Assembly: GCF_009709555.1 (NCBI RefSeq)
Contig: NZ_WJBG01000112.1
Span: forward strand, 186,001 to 250,000
DNA: 64,000 bases
Reading direction: 5' to 3'
Origin: Streptomyces blattellae
GTDB lineage: Bacteria > Actinomycetota > Actinomycetes > Streptomycetales > Streptomycetaceae
The notes below the pieces were generated by a model, which was not told the DNA's origin, did not search any database, and saw only the letters and a program-made list of their open reading frames with translations. Below, piece after piece: positions 7,766 through 16,162 of this stretch (within the stretch, counting starts at the first letter, position 1; the number at the start of each line of letters is the position of its first letter). Both the position numbers and the translations under genes were made by a program.

Positions 7766-7975
7766 GTGACCAAGACGCTGATCGACATCGATGATGAGCT
7801 GCTCGCCGAGGCGGCCATAGCGTTTGGAACCAAGACGAAGAAGGACACCGTCAACGCCGCTCTCAGGGAGGGCGTCGAGCGCAAGAAGCGGGCGCTCGCG
7901 CTGGCCCGGCTCGCGGCGCGGGCGGATGCCGGTGACTTCGACGTGTTGCTGGACAAGGAGAACTACCGTCGATGA
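7766..7975 (+). CDS. vapB: VapB-type antitoxin
   Basis: The start is GTG 7766 after AGGAGGT. The 69-residue protein begins with an RHH-type beta strand and helix (TLIDIDDELLAEAAIAFG), then TKTKKDTVNAALREGVERKK, and ends in an acidic, flexible toxin-binding tail (DAGDFDVLLDKENYRR). This is the usual VapB layout in actinobacteria. It is translationally coupled to the toxin gene (ATGA overlap). It should neutralise the PIN-domain toxin and repress the operon. A paralogous pair lies at 14773-15410 (shared TKKDTVNAALR). Confidence 0.88.
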   Translation: MTKTLIDIDDELLAEAAIAFGTKTKKDTVNAALREGVERKKRALALARLAARADAGDFDVLLDKENYRR

Positions 7976-8391
7976 GTGCGGCGGCCTATCTCGTCGACAC
8001 CAGCGCCCTGGTCCGCGTCCTGAAGCGGCCTGCCCGTGATCTCTGGGAGAAACCGCTGGAAGAGGGACTGATCGCGCGCTGCCCGGTCACCGAGGTCGAA
8101 TTCCTCTACAGCGCCCGGAACGCCGAGGACCGTGCGGAGCTGGTCCAGGATCTGGATGCGCTGTTCGGCTGGACACCTCTGGACGATCGGACGGTGACGC
8201 GGGCGTGGGACGTGCAGCGGGAGCTCACCGAGAAGGGGCGGCACCGTTCCGCGGGAGCGGTGGACCTCCTCGTCGCCGCCACGGCTGAGCTCCAAGGGCT
8301 GACCATGCTCCACTACGACAACGACTTCGAGACCATCGCCTCGGTCACCGGCCAGCCGACCCAGTGGCTCGCTCCCCCGGGCAGCCTCTGA
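7972..8391 (+). CDS. vapC: VapC-type PIN-domain ribonuclease toxin
   Basis: The 139-residue protein has the four acidic PIN positions: D9 in YLVDTSAL, E43 in EVEFLYSA, D98 in AGAVDLLVAA and D116/D118 in YDNDFE. These bind metal and cleave RNA, typically tRNA or rRNA in known VapC toxins. The start overlaps the vapB stop. The length is normal, and the motifs are intact, so the toxin should be active. The next gene is convergent, separated by a strong hairpin. Confidence 0.9.
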   Translation: MSAAAYLVDTSALVRVLKRPARDLWEKPLEEGLIARCPVTEVEFLYSARNAEDRAELVQDLDALFGWTPLDDRTVTRAWDVQRELTEKGRHRSAGAVDLLVAATAELQGLTMLHYDNDFETIASVTGQPTQWLAPPGSL

Positions 8392-8417
8392 CCGCGATCA
8401 CGATCACGATCGTGTCC

Positions 8418-8452
8418 GGGGCGCGGCATGCCCCCACCGCATGCCGCGCCCC
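8418..8452. terminator. Bidirectional hairpin terminator between vapC and bglC
   Basis: GGGGCGCGGCATGC (8418-8431) is perfectly repeated in inverse at 8439-8452 with a seven-base loop. It sits between two convergent genes. It is GC-rich without a T-run, as usual in Streptomyces. Confidence 0.8.
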
Positions 8453-8462
8453 GCCCCCCCCG

Positions 8463-9890
8463 TCAGTCCCCCTCGATGGCCGGCAGGGCCCCCGTACGCG
8501 CGGCCTTTCCATACCACCGCGCGCTCGACTTCGGCGTCCGCTCCAGCGTGGAGTAGTCCACGTAGACCGTGCCGAAGCGCTTGCTGTAGCCGTACGCCCA
8601 TTCGAAGTTGTCCAGCAGGGACCACAGGTAGTACCCGCGGACGTCGGCGCCGTCGGTGATGGCCTGGCGTACGGCGGTCAGGTGGCCGTGGAGGTAGGCG
8701 ATCCGCTCGGGGTCGTGGACGCGGCCGTCGGGGTCCGGCTTGTCGTCGTAGGCCGCGCCGTTCTCGGTGATGTACAGCGGCAGGCCCGGGGCCTCGCGCG
8801 TGTAGCGCATGATCAGCTCGTGCAGGCCGGTCGGGTCGATCGTCCAGCCCATCTCCGTGCGGTCGCCCGGCGTCTGATGGAAGGCGACGTCGTCCGCGCC
8901 CGGCCAGGGAGAGAAGGGGCTGGCTCCGTGACCGTCGGCGCGGGGCCCCGCCGGAGCCGCCTGCGTCGTCGAAACCAGCGCCGGTGTGTAGTAGTTGAGG
9001 CCCAGCGCGTCCAACGGCTGGTGGATCAGGGCCAGGTCGCCGTCCAGGACGAACGACCAGTCCGTGACCGACGACGTGGCGGTGAACAGCGTCTGCGGGT
9101 AGGCGCCGTTCAGCATCGGGCCGTGAAAGACGCCGTTGGCCAGGTCGTCGATCTTCTGCGCCGCCGCCAGGTCGGCCGGGTCCTGGGTGACCGTCCTGAC
9201 CACCGAGGAGTTGAGGCTCACCGCCACGGAGTTGCGGGCGGGCATCGTCGTACGCAGTGCCGACGTGCCCAGGCCGTGCGCCAGGTTCAGATGGTGCGCC
9301 GCCTTCAGCGAGGCCGCCGCGTCCGTGCGGCCCGGCGCGTGGACGCCCGACCCGTAGCCCAGGAACGCGCTGCACCACGGCTCGTTGAGGGTGATCCACT
9401 GCTCCACCCGGTCGCCGAGCGCCTCGGCGACGATCTGTGCGTACTCGGCGAACCGGAACGCCGTGTCCCGCTCCGGCCAGCCGCCCGCGTCCTCCAGCTC
9501 CTGCGGCAGGTCCCAGTGGTAGAGGGTGACGGCCGGCTTGATGCCGGCCGCCAGCAGCTCGTCCACCAGCCGGCGGTAGAAGTCCAGGCCCTTCTGGACG
9601 GCCGGGCCGCGCCCGGTCGGCTGCACCCGCGACCAGGACACCGAGAAGCGGTACGCGCTCAGGCCCAGTTCCGCCATCAGCGCGACGTCCTCGCGGTAGC
9701 GGTGGTAGTGGTCGACAGCGATGTCACCGTGCTCGCCACCGGCCGTCTTTCCCGGCGTGTGGCTGAAGGTGTCCCAGATCGAGGGGGTCCTGCCGCCCTC
9801 CCGCACCGCCCCCTCGATCTGGTACGCGGAGGTCGCGGCGCCCCAGAGGAAGGCGGGAGGAAAGGTCACGGGCGATTCGGGTCCAGGCAT
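8463..9890 (-). CDS. bglC: GH1 beta-glucosidase of the cellobiose operon
   Basis: The 475-residue protein is a full-length family 1 glycoside hydrolase. The N-terminus is [18 protein letters not shown], the acid/base is E170 in ITLNEPW and the nucleophile is E376 in YITENGAA; the aglycone-site motif SLLDNFEW is near the end. It has no signal peptide, so it acts in the cytoplasm on imported cellobiose and cello-oligosaccharides to give glucose. It is the last gene of cebEFG-bglC. A CebR box overlaps its start codon, and a 132-base gap with a hairpin separates it from cebG, so it may have its own repressed promoter. Confidence 0.93.
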   Translation of the reverse strand: MPGPESPVTFPPAFLWGAATSAYQIEGAVREGGRTPSIWDTFSHTPGKTAGGEHGDIAVDHYHRYREDVALMAELGLSAYRFSVSWSRVQPTGRGPAVQKGLDFYRRLVDELLAAGIKPAVTLYHWDLPQELEDAGGWPERDTAFRFAEYAQIVAEALGDRVEQWITLNEPWCSAFLGYGSGVHAPGRTDAAASLKAAHHLNLAHGLGTSALRTTMPARNSVAVSLNSSVVRTVTQDPADLAAAQKIDDLANGVFHGPMLNGAYPQTLFTATSSVTDWSFVLDGDLALIHQPLDALGLNYYTPALVSTTQAAPAGPRADGHGASPFSPWPGADDVAFHQTPGDRTEMGWTIDPTGLHELIMRYTREAPGLPLYITENGAAYDDKPDPDGRVHDPERIAYLHGHLTAVRQAITDGADVRGYYLWSLLDNFEWAYGYSKRFGTVYVDYSTLERTPKSSARWYGKAARTGALPAIEGD

Positions 9891-9903
9891 GGAAGCGCTC
9901 CCA
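9890..9903. promoter_or_regulatory. CebR box at the bglC start
   Basis: TGGAAGCGCTCCCA differs at one position from the 14-base palindrome TGGGAGCGCTCCCA known for CebR/LacI-type regulators in Streptomyces. It overlaps the last base of the bglC start codon on the minus strand. Repressor bound here would block transcription entering bglC. Confidence 0.82.
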
Positions 9904-9979
9904 ATGGGGGTCGTGAAGACCGGAGTAGGGGGAAGTGGGCAGGGAGGGAAGGGATGGAGGAAGGGGGGACGGGAGGGAA

Positions 9980-10007
9980 GGGGCCGAGGCGGCGGTGACT
10001 CGGCCCC
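9980..10007. other. Intercistronic hairpin between cebG and bglC
   Basis: GGGGCCGAG (9980-9988) pairs with CTCGGCCCC (9999-10007) across a ten-base loop. It lies just after the cebG stop on the minus strand. It could reduce read-through into bglC or protect the cebEFG message; the function is inferred. Confidence 0.6.
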
Positions 10008-10022
10008 CGAGCGAGGTCGCGG

Positions 10023-10931
10023 TCAGCCCTTGATCGCGCCCTGCATGATGCCCCCCACGATCTGCTTGCCGAACAACAGGAAGGCGATCAGCAGCGGCAG
10101 CGTGCCGAGCAGCGCCCCCGCCATGATCACCGCCTGGTCGGGGACATAGCCGGTGCCGAGGGAGTTGAGGGCGACCTGCACGGTCGGGTTCTCCTGGTTG
10201 AGCGCGATGATCGGCCACAGGAAGTCGTTCCAGGCGAACACGAAGGTCAGCAGGCCGAGTACGGCCATCGCGGGCCGCGCCGCCGGGAAGACCACGTGCC
10301 ACACGACCCGCAGACTGCTCGCCCCGTCCACCCGCGCCGCCTCGATCAGCTCGGTCGGCAGCGCCTGCAGCAGGTACTGCCGCATGAAGAACGTGCCGAA
10401 CGCGGTGCACAGGGTGGGCAGGATGACGGTCTGCAGCTGGTTCGACCAGCCGAGGTCGGCCATCCACAGATACAGCGGTACGACCGCCAGCTGCGGCGGG
10501 ATCATCATCGTGCCGATGGTCAGCAGGAGCAGCACACCGGAGAACCTGAACCGCAGCTTGGCGAAGGCGAACCCGGCGAGCGTGGAGAACAGCACCGTGG
10601 AGACGGTGATCGTGCCCGCCACAAACGTCGTGTTGAACATCGCCGTGCCGAGACCCGCCTCCTCCCACGCCGTCTCCATGTTCTTGAACAGGTTCCCGCC
10701 GAACCACAGCGGCGGCGGGGTCTGCGCGAGCCGTTCGTCGGTGCGCGAGGCGGCGATCGCCGTCCACACCAGCGGGGCCAGCGAGACCAGCGCGAAGACG
10801 GTCAGCACGAGGTAGGTGACCGGGCCGGCGTGCAGCTGCTTGCCCGCGCCCATGACCCGTGGGCGCCTGGGCCGTCGTACCTTCTCGGTTTTCTGAGTTT
10901 TCTGAGGGATCGTCAGTTCGCTTGTGGTCAT
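10023..10931 (-). CDS. cebG: Cellobiose/cellotriose ABC transporter permease CebG
   Basis: ATG 10929-10931 overlaps the cebF stop (ATGA). The 302-residue MalG-type permease has six predicted membrane helices and the conserved EAA loop (ELIEAARVDGASSLRVVWHV) that docks on the ATPase. It ends GGIMQGAIKG, typical for this family. With CebF it forms the membrane channel for cello-oligosaccharides delivered by CebE. No ATPase gene is in the operon; in Streptomyces the shared MsiK ATPase, encoded elsewhere, supplies this role. Confidence 0.93.
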   Translation of the reverse strand: MTTSELTIPQKTQKTEKVRRPRRPRVMGAGKQLHAGPVTYLVLTVFALVSLAPLVWTAIAASRTDERLAQTPPPLWFGGNLFKNMETAWEEAGLGTAMFNTTFVAGTITVSTVLFSTLAGFAFAKLRFRFSGVLLLLTIGTMMIPPQLAVVPLYLWMADLGWSNQLQTVILPTLCTAFGTFFMRQYLLQALPTELIEAARVDGASSLRVVWHVVFPAARPAMAVLGLLTFVFAWNDFLWPIIALNQENPTVQVALNSLGTGYVPDQAVIMAGALLGTLPLLIAFLLFGKQIVGGIMQGAIKG

Positions 10932-11956
10932 CAGGACTTCCTCAGACGTCGGGTGATCACCAGGTTGATCACGGCGATGATCACGAGGATCAGGAACATC
11001 GACCACGCGATCGCGGACGCCTTGCCGAGGTTGCCGATGATCCAGCCCTGGTCGTACATGTACAGGCCGAGCGTCTGGTACTGGTGGTCGGAGCCGCCCT
11101 TGGAGCCGCTGACCCCGCCGAACAGCAGGGGCTCACCGAACAGCTGCGTCGCGCCGATCGTCGAGACGACCACCGTGAACAGGATCGTCGGCCGCAGCTG
11201 CGGGATCGTCACATGGATGAACTGCTGCCAGCGGTTCGCGCCGTCCAGCGACGCCGACTCGTACAGGTCGGACGGGATCGCCTGCATCGCGGCCAGGTAG
11301 ATCAGCGCGTTGTAGCCGGTCCACCGCCAGATCACGATCGACGACACGGCGAACTGCGAACCCCAGTCCGACTCACGCCAGTTGATCGGATCGATGCCGA
11401 TGCCGCCGAGCGCCCAGTTGATCGCGCCGCCGTCCCAGGAGTACAGCAGCACGAACACCAGCGTCGCCGCCGCCACCGAGGTGGCGTACGGGGTGAGCAT
11501 CACGACCCGCCACAGCGTCGAGCCGCGCAGCCGGTAGTTGAGCAGGTGCGCGAGACCGATCGCCATCATCAGCTGTGGCACGGTCGAGATCACGCCGATG
11601 GTGAAGGTGTTCCACAGGGCGTTCCAGAAGAAGTCCGAGGACAGCAGGTTCTGGTAGTTGTCCAGGCCCGCCCACTCCTGGCTGTCCAGGTTGGACAACT
11701 GCACGTTGTGCAGGGAATACCAGGCCGTGTAGAGCAGCGGGACGAGCGAGAACGCCCCGAACACGATGAAGAAGGGGGCGATGAACGCGTACGGCGACGC
11801 CTTCATGTCCCAGCGGTACAGCCGGCTCCGCCAGGAACCCGGGCCCGGGGGCGGCGTACCGCGACCGCGAGCGCCCCGGGCCGCGCCCGGCTTGTCGCCG
11901 GACGCGGCCTCGGCGCTCGACGCGGGATGCGCGAGAGCCTGCTTGGAGCTGGTCAC
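10931..11956 (-). CDS. cebF: Cellobiose/cellotriose ABC transporter permease CebF
   Basis: GTG 11954-11956 overlaps the cebE stop (GTGA). The 341-residue MalF-type permease has a hydrophilic Gly/Pro/Arg-rich N-terminus of about 50 residues, then six helices. The EAA loop reads SDLYESASLDGANRWQQFIH. It is the partner of CebG; both gene junctions are overlapping, so subunits are made in fixed ratio. Confidence 0.93.
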   Translation of the reverse strand: MTSSKQALAHPASSAEAASGDKPGAARGARGRGTPPPGPGSWRSRLYRWDMKASPYAFIAPFFIVFGAFSLVPLLYTAWYSLHNVQLSNLDSQEWAGLDNYQNLLSSDFFWNALWNTFTIGVISTVPQLMMAIGLAHLLNYRLRGSTLWRVVMLTPYATSVAAATLVFVLLYSWDGGAINWALGGIGIDPINWRESDWGSQFAVSSIVIWRWTGYNALIYLAAMQAIPSDLYESASLDGANRWQQFIHVTIPQLRPTILFTVVVSTIGATQLFGEPLLFGGVSGSKGGSDHQYQTLGLYMYDQGWIIGNLGKASAIAWSMFLILVIIAVINLVITRRLRKS

Positions 11957-13275
11957 TGGCCGAGCACGTCCTTGATCTCCTCGGACGCCGCGTCCCAGCC
12001 CTCGTCGGGGGAGGCGCCCTTCTGCTCGACCTGGAGGATGCCCACGTCGGTGAGCGCGGTGTTGATCGGCTGGTCCTTGGTGCCGAAGACCTGCGTCGGG
12101 ATGCTCTCGGCGGAGGCCGAGAAGATGTCCGTGATCGGCGCGTCGGAGAAGTACGACTGGGTCTCGGCCGCCGGCTCAAGGGTCGAGTACGCCGACGGGG
12201 TCGACGGGAAGCTCGCCTGCTTGGCGAAGACCTTCGCCTGCTGCTCGGGCGCGGTCAGCCACTTCGCCAGTTCGATGGCCTCCTTCTGGTTCTCGCTCGC
12301 CGTCGGCACGCCGATGAACGAGCCGCCCCAGTTGGACGCGGTCGGCGCCGCCGCCACGTCCCAGTTGCCCGCGCCCGAATCGCCGGACTTCTCCTGGATG
12401 TAGCCGATCATCCAGGCCGGGCAGGCCACCGTCGCGAAGCTGGCGTTCGCGAAGCCCTGGTCCCACGGCTTGTCGAACTGCTTCAGCTTCGCCGACATGT
12501 CGCTGGTCGCCACCTCCATGGAGGTGTCCCAGGCATTCTGCACGCCCGCGGACTCGTCCCAGACGACGTTGCCGTCCTTGTCGTAGTAGCGCTCGCTCTC
12601 ACCGTTGAGGACCGCGTTGTAGACGGAGGAGGCGGAGTCCACGAACTTGGTGTCGCCGGGAGCGTTCTTCATGTACTCCTTGCCGAGGTCGACGTACTTG
12701 TTCCAGTCGCCCTCCCACTGCGCGGCGAGCTTGTCGCGGTCGGTCTCCAGGCCGGCCTGCTCGAACAGGTCCTTGCGGTAGCAGATCGCCATCGGGCCGA
12801 TGTCGGTGCCGAGCCCGATGACCTTGCCGTCCTCGGTGGTGGCCTGGGCGGTCTTCCAGTCCAGCCACTGCGAGGTGTCGACCTCCTGACCGAGGTCGAC
12901 GAACTTGTCGCTCTGCGTCTGCACGGCCTCGGTGATGTTGCCGACCTCGATCGCCTGGATGTCGTCGGTGCCGGAACCGGCCTGCAGCCGGGTCAGCGTC
13001 TTCGGCCAGTAGACGTCGGTCCGGGTGGTGACGTTCTCCTTGATGTTGATGTCGGGGTGGAGCTTCATGTACTCGTCGTAGAGTCCGGCCTGCTTGTAGC
13101 CGAAGACGCCGAACGTGCCGACGGTCAGGGTGGTCTTGCCCTCGGCGTTGCCGCCGCCCTCGTCCGAGCCGGAGTCGTCCGAGTCTTCGGCGCAGCCGGC
13201 CAGCAGGCCCGTAGTCAGCGCGGCGGCGACCGCGAGGGCCGACAGCCTGCGGGACCGGCGGGTAATCGTGCGCAT
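11953..13275 (-). CDS. cebE: Cellobiose-binding lipoprotein CebE
   Basis: ATG 13273-13275 follows AGGAGG at a normal distance. The 440-residue protein has a basic N-terminus, a hydrophobic core and the lipobox LLAGC, so it should be lipid-anchored on the outer face of the membrane. The mature part is a family-1 extracellular solute-binding fold (TTLTVGTFGVFGYKQAG near the start; Trp-rich sugar-site segments such as WPKTLTRLQAG and PWDQGFANASF). It captures cello-oligosaccharides for CebFG. It is the first gene of the operon, downstream of the perfect CebR box at 13390. Confidence 0.93.
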   Translation of the reverse strand: MRTITRRSRRLSALAVAAALTTGLLAGCAEDSDDSGSDEGGGNAEGKTTLTVGTFGVFGYKQAGLYDEYMKLHPDINIKENVTTRTDVYWPKTLTRLQAGSGTDDIQAIEVGNITEAVQTQSDKFVDLGQEVDTSQWLDWKTAQATTEDGKVIGLGTDIGPMAICYRKDLFEQAGLETDRDKLAAQWEGDWNKYVDLGKEYMKNAPGDTKFVDSASSVYNAVLNGESERYYDKDGNVVWDESAGVQNAWDTSMEVATSDMSAKLKQFDKPWDQGFANASFATVACPAWMIGYIQEKSGDSGAGNWDVAAAPTASNWGGSFIGVPTASENQKEAIELAKWLTAPEQQAKVFAKQASFPSTPSAYSTLEPAAETQSYFSDAPITDIFSASAESIPTQVFGTKDQPINTALTDVGILQVEQKGASPDEGWDAASEEIKDVLGQ

Positions 13276-13602
13276 TGCGTCCTCCTGTTGCCTGACGTGC
13301 CGACCCCCCGGCCAACTGCACTGTTGGGCCCGTTGTACACGCTGCGGCTCGGGCGGGGAACGTGCGGGATGTGTATGTGTCAGGTACTGTGGGAGCGCTC
13401 CCACAAGTGATGTGTTGAAGGTTCGCGGGTCCGGACGGGGGTGTCAAGGGCACGAGCGCGGAGAGATGCGTTCAGTTATCGGGCTGTTAACTGGACCCGG
13501 GAGTAAGGGCCCGGCCGGTCTGGCGGCGGCTCGGAAGGTCACCTCTCCGCCGCGACTGTTAGATTCCAGGCCGGCGCGTCGACGGTGGAAGGGCGGAGCC
13601 AC
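13276..13602. promoter_or_regulatory. cebE-cebR divergent promoter region with CebR box
   Basis: These 327 bases hold no gene. A perfect palindrome TGGGAGCGCTCCCA occupies 13390-13403, about 115 bases upstream of the cebE start. This is the operator at which CebR represses the operon until cellobiose or cellotriose is present. The part next to cebR (13450-13600) has the sequence GTTATCGGGCTGTTAAC at 13475-13491, which I cannot assign. Confidence 0.88.
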
Positions 13603-14658
13603 ATGGCAATCCATGGAGCGCGGGGGCGGAGCGGTGGCCGGCCCACCCTCGAAGAGGTCGCCGCGCGCGCCGGTGTCGGCCGCGGCACGGTCTCCCGGGT
13701 GATCAACGGCTCGCCCCGGGTCAGCGACGCCACCCGCGCGGCCGTCGAGGCGGCGGTCGCGGAACTCGGTTACGTCCCGAACACGGCCGCCCGCGCCCTC
13801 GCCGCCAACCGCACCGACGCGATCGCGCTGGTCGTCCCCGAGCCGGAGACCCGGTTCTTCGCGGAGCCGTACTTCTCGGACATGCTGAAGGGTGTCGGCG
13901 CGGAACTCTCCGACACCGAGATGCAGTTGCTGCTGATCTTCGCGGGCAGCGACCGGGAGCGGCAGCGCCTCGCGCAGTACCTCGCCGCCCACCGCGTCGA
14001 CGGCGTCCTGCTGGTCTCGGTCCACGCGGACGACCCGCTGCCCGACCTCCTGGCCCAACTGGAGATACCCGCGGTCATCAGCGGCCCCAGGTCCGCCGCC
14101 GAGACGCTCACCTCGGTCGACTCCGACAACTACGGCGGCGCCCGCTCAGCCGTGGAGCACCTGCTCGCCCGCGGCCGCCGCACGATCGCCCACATCACCG
14201 GCCGCCAGGACGTCTACGGCGCCCAGCGCCGCGTCGACGGCTACCGCGCCGCCCTGCGCGACTCGGGCCACGAGGTCGACGAGCGCCTCATCGAACCCGG
14301 CGACTTCACCGAGGGGGGCGGCCGCCGGGCGATGGCCGCGCTGCTCGACCGCTGCCCCCACCTCGACGCCGTCTTCGCCGCCTCGGACGTGACCGCGGCC
14401 GGCGCCCGCCAGGCCCTCCGGGACGCCGGCCGCCGCATCCCCGACGACGTCGCCCTCGTCGGCTACGACGACTCCGCCATCGCCCGCCACATGGACCCAC
14501 CCCTCACCAGCGTCCGCCAGCCCATAGAGGAAATGGGCCGCGCCATGATCGACCTCCTCCTCACCGAAATAGCCGACCGCCGCCCGACGGTCTCCCGGGA
14601 CCTGGAGCGCCGCCAACTGGTCCTGGCGACGGAACTGGTGCCGCGCACGTCGTCATGA
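13603..14658 (+). CDS. cebR: LacI-family cellulose-utilisation repressor CebR
   Basis: ATG 13603 was preferred over GTG 13585 because GGAAGGGCGGAG lies upstream of it. The 351-residue protein has a LacI helix-turn-helix (TLEEVAARAGVGRGTVSRVI) with the hinge helix AARALAANRT, followed by a periplasmic-binding-like effector domain ending LVGYDDSAIARHMDPPLTSV. It should bind TGGGAGCGCTCCCA and release DNA on binding cello-oligosaccharides. It is divergent from cebE, and the boxes at 13390 and 9890 are its likely targets. Confidence 0.93.
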   Translation: MAIHGARGRSGGRPTLEEVAARAGVGRGTVSRVINGSPRVSDATRAAVEAAVAELGYVPNTAARALAANRTDAIALVVPEPETRFFAEPYFSDMLKGVGAELSDTEMQLLLIFAGSDRERQRLAQYLAAHRVDGVLLVSVHADDPLPDLLAQLEIPAVISGPRSAAETLTSVDSDNYGGARSAVEHLLARGRRTIAHITGRQDVYGAQRRVDGYRAALRDSGHEVDERLIEPGDFTEGGGRRAMAALLDRCPHLDAVFAASDVTAAGARQALRDAGRRIPDDVALVGYDDSAIARHMDPPLTSVRQPIEEMGRAMIDLLLTEIADRRPTVSRDLERRQLVLATELVPRTSS

Positions 14659-14731
14659 GGCGGGGCGCCGGTTCGGCACAGCACTCATGCGTGCCCGGAA
14701 ACAGCGCATGTGCCGCAGTCGTGTTGGTGAC

Positions 14732-14748
14732 GTACACTCTTTATGTAC
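14732..14748. promoter_or_regulatory. Inverted repeat upstream of second vapBC
   Basis: GTACA (14732-14736) and TGTAC (14744-14748) form an inverted repeat with a seven-base spacer, about 25 bases before the vapB start. The AT-rich centre suits a promoter/operator for an autoregulated toxin-antitoxin operon. Assignment is by position. Confidence 0.4.
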
Positions 14749-14772
14749 ATCGTGAGCATGGAGGTGGCCGAG

Positions 14773-15006
14773 ATGAGCGTGACCCAGATCGACCTGGACG
14801 ACGAGGCGCTTGCCGAGGCGATGCGGCTCATGGGTTCCACGACCAAGAAGGACACCGTGAACGCGGCTTTGCGGGACTACGTCGCACGTGTCAGGCGCCT
14901 TGAGGCCGCCGAGAAGTTGGCCGTTCGTGGGGAGCGCGGCGAGTTCGACGCGGCGGCGGCAGCTCATGCCGCCGCCAAGCGGGCTCACCGGGCGGCCTTC
15001 GAGTGA
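14773..15006 (+). CDS. vapB: VapB-type antitoxin (second pair)
   Basis: ATG 14773 follows GAGGTGG; alternative starts lie 15 and 30 bases upstream. The 77-residue protein has the VapB N-terminus (QIDLDDEALAEAMRLMG) and the shared TTKKDTVNAALRDYV block, then an Ala/Glu/Arg-rich tail for toxin binding. It is coupled to the toxin gene by a GTGA overlap. Its similarity to the antitoxin at 7766 is confined to the first 40 residues, so cross-neutralisation is unlikely but untested. Confidence 0.86.
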   Translation: MSVTQIDLDDEALAEAMRLMGSTTKKDTVNAALRDYVARVRRLEAAEKLAVRGERGEFDAAAAAHAAAKRAHRAAFE

Positions 15007-15410
15007 TCACGTACCTCCTGGACACCTCGGCTCTGTGGCACCTTTTCCGCACACCCGGGGCGCTGCACGCCTGGGAAGGGCATATCGCCGCGGGCGCCTT
15101 TCACCTGTGCGAACCCACGCGTACCGAGTTCCTGTACTCCGCCACAGGCCCTGCTCACCGCGACGAACTGGCGGACGAACTGGACGCCCTGTGCCACCTC
15201 TCGCCGGTGCCGAAGGGTGCCTGGCGCTGGGTCGACATGGCCCAGTACAAGCTCACCCAACAGGGGCAGCATCGCGCCGCGGGGGCCATCGACCTCCTGG
15301 TGTGCGCAACGGCGGTTCAGCACGGTCACACCGTGCTCCACGTGGACAACGACTTTGTCGCGGTGGCGGCCGTGGTGAAGGAAGTCGACCAGCGGGATGT
15401 GCGCACCTGA
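15003..15410 (+). CDS. vapC: VapC-type PIN-domain toxin (second pair)
   Basis: The GTG start overlaps the antitoxin stop. The 135-residue protein keeps the PIN acidic residues: D8 in YLLDTSAL, the glutamate in RTEFLYSA, the aspartate in GAIDLLVCAT and the pair in VDNDF. It is a homologue of the toxin at 7972 (same block order) but with many differences in between. It should be a metal-dependent RNase. The pair sits at the left edge of the second accessory block, directly after cebR. Confidence 0.88.
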   Translation: MITYLLDTSALWHLFRTPGALHAWEGHIAAGAFHLCEPTRTEFLYSATGPAHRDELADELDALCHLSPVPKGAWRWVDMAQYKLTQQGQHRAAGAIDLLVCATAVQHGHTVLHVDNDFVAVAAVVKEVDQRDVRT

Positions 15411-15444
15411 AGGCCTCGTACGAGTCGGTGCGATCGGGTCTGTG

Positions 15445-15945
15445 TCATCGGCGCGGGGAGAGCCGCCACCGCACCTCGCCGTCATGTTCCTCGTCCGTGG
15501 GAGACAGGCCGGTCGCCCTGGCCACGGCGGCGGAGGCGTGGTGGGACGGGTGGATGTGGGCGATCACCGTGAGCGTCCGGGATCGCTCCCGTAGCCGGGA
15601 CACGAGCCCTCGCGCCGCCTCGGAGGCGTAGCCGTTTCCTTGCCATGGCGTTCCCACGACCCAGGCGATCTCCGCGGTCTGTCCCGTGATCGTGGCCTGG
15701 ACGGTGCCGATGAGGTGCGAGCCCGTGCGATGGCGCAGGACCCAGTTGCACCAGGTGACGGACGGGTCGGGAGAACCGGCGACCAGGCGCTCGTAGCGGG
15801 CGTGCAGGGCCTCTCGGGTGAGCGGGGTGCCGCCGATGTAGGTGTGCAGGGCCGGGTCGGCCAGGACCGTCGCCATTTCTTGCGCGTGCTCGACCTGGAG
15901 GGGGAGCAGGTCCAGGCGGGGCGTGGGGATCGGGTCGAGCGGCAT
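15445..15945 (-). CDS. GNAT-family acetyltransferase
   Basis: The 166-residue protein starts at ATG 15943-15945. It resembles RimJ/RimL-type N-acetyltransferases: LDLLPLQVEHAQEMATVLAD at the start, TPRL substrate strand, and the acetyl-CoA loop in VVGTPWQGNGYASEAARGLV. The final segment contains a HHASAAVARATGLSPT helix. The acceptor is unknown. It is convergent with vapC and lies beside a TetR fragment. Confidence 0.82.
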   Translation of the reverse strand: MPLDPIPTPRLDLLPLQVEHAQEMATVLADPALHTYIGGTPLTREALHARYERLVAGSPDPSVTWCNWVLRHRTGSHLIGTVQATITGQTAEIAWVVGTPWQGNGYASEAARGLVSRLRERSRTLTVIAHIHPSHHASAAVARATGLSPTDEEHDGEVRWRLSPRR

Positions 15946-15961
15946 GGGTGCCGGCGCCCTC

Positions 15962-16162
15962 TCAACTTGCGGGATCTGTCAGGGATTTCAAGGCCGGGCG
16001 CAGGAGTGCCGCGATGCGGTCGGCTGGGGCGTCGCGCAGGGCGGGGAGGTCGAGGAGCTGGTGGCCGATCGTCACGCCGACCATCGCGGTGACGACGAGC
16101 GCGGCGCGCAGTTCCGCGTCGTCGGCTGCGGAACCGAGCATTCCCCGGCTCCGTAGCTCCCG
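15962..16162 (-). pseudogene. C-terminal fragment of a TetR-family regulator
   Basis: The minus-strand frame ending at 15962 reads RELRSRGMLGSAADDAELRA, then AMVGVTIGHQLLDLPAL, then APADRIAALLRPALKSL and a stop. This is the last two helices of a TetR ligand-binding domain (the VGLxIxxxxLxLPPL and ADxLxxLLxPxL pattern). There is no N-terminal DNA-binding domain; the next 390 bases are a different gene. It is a deletion remnant. Confidence 0.65.

Noticed and set aside
8364..9998. 544-residue plus-strand frame opposite bglC
   Set aside because: Antisense shadow of a clear GH1 gene; no recognised motif.
14659..14772. Copy of the tRNA-His 3' end as an att site
   Set aside because: No stretch like GGGTTCGAACCC was seen near the left edge of the block.
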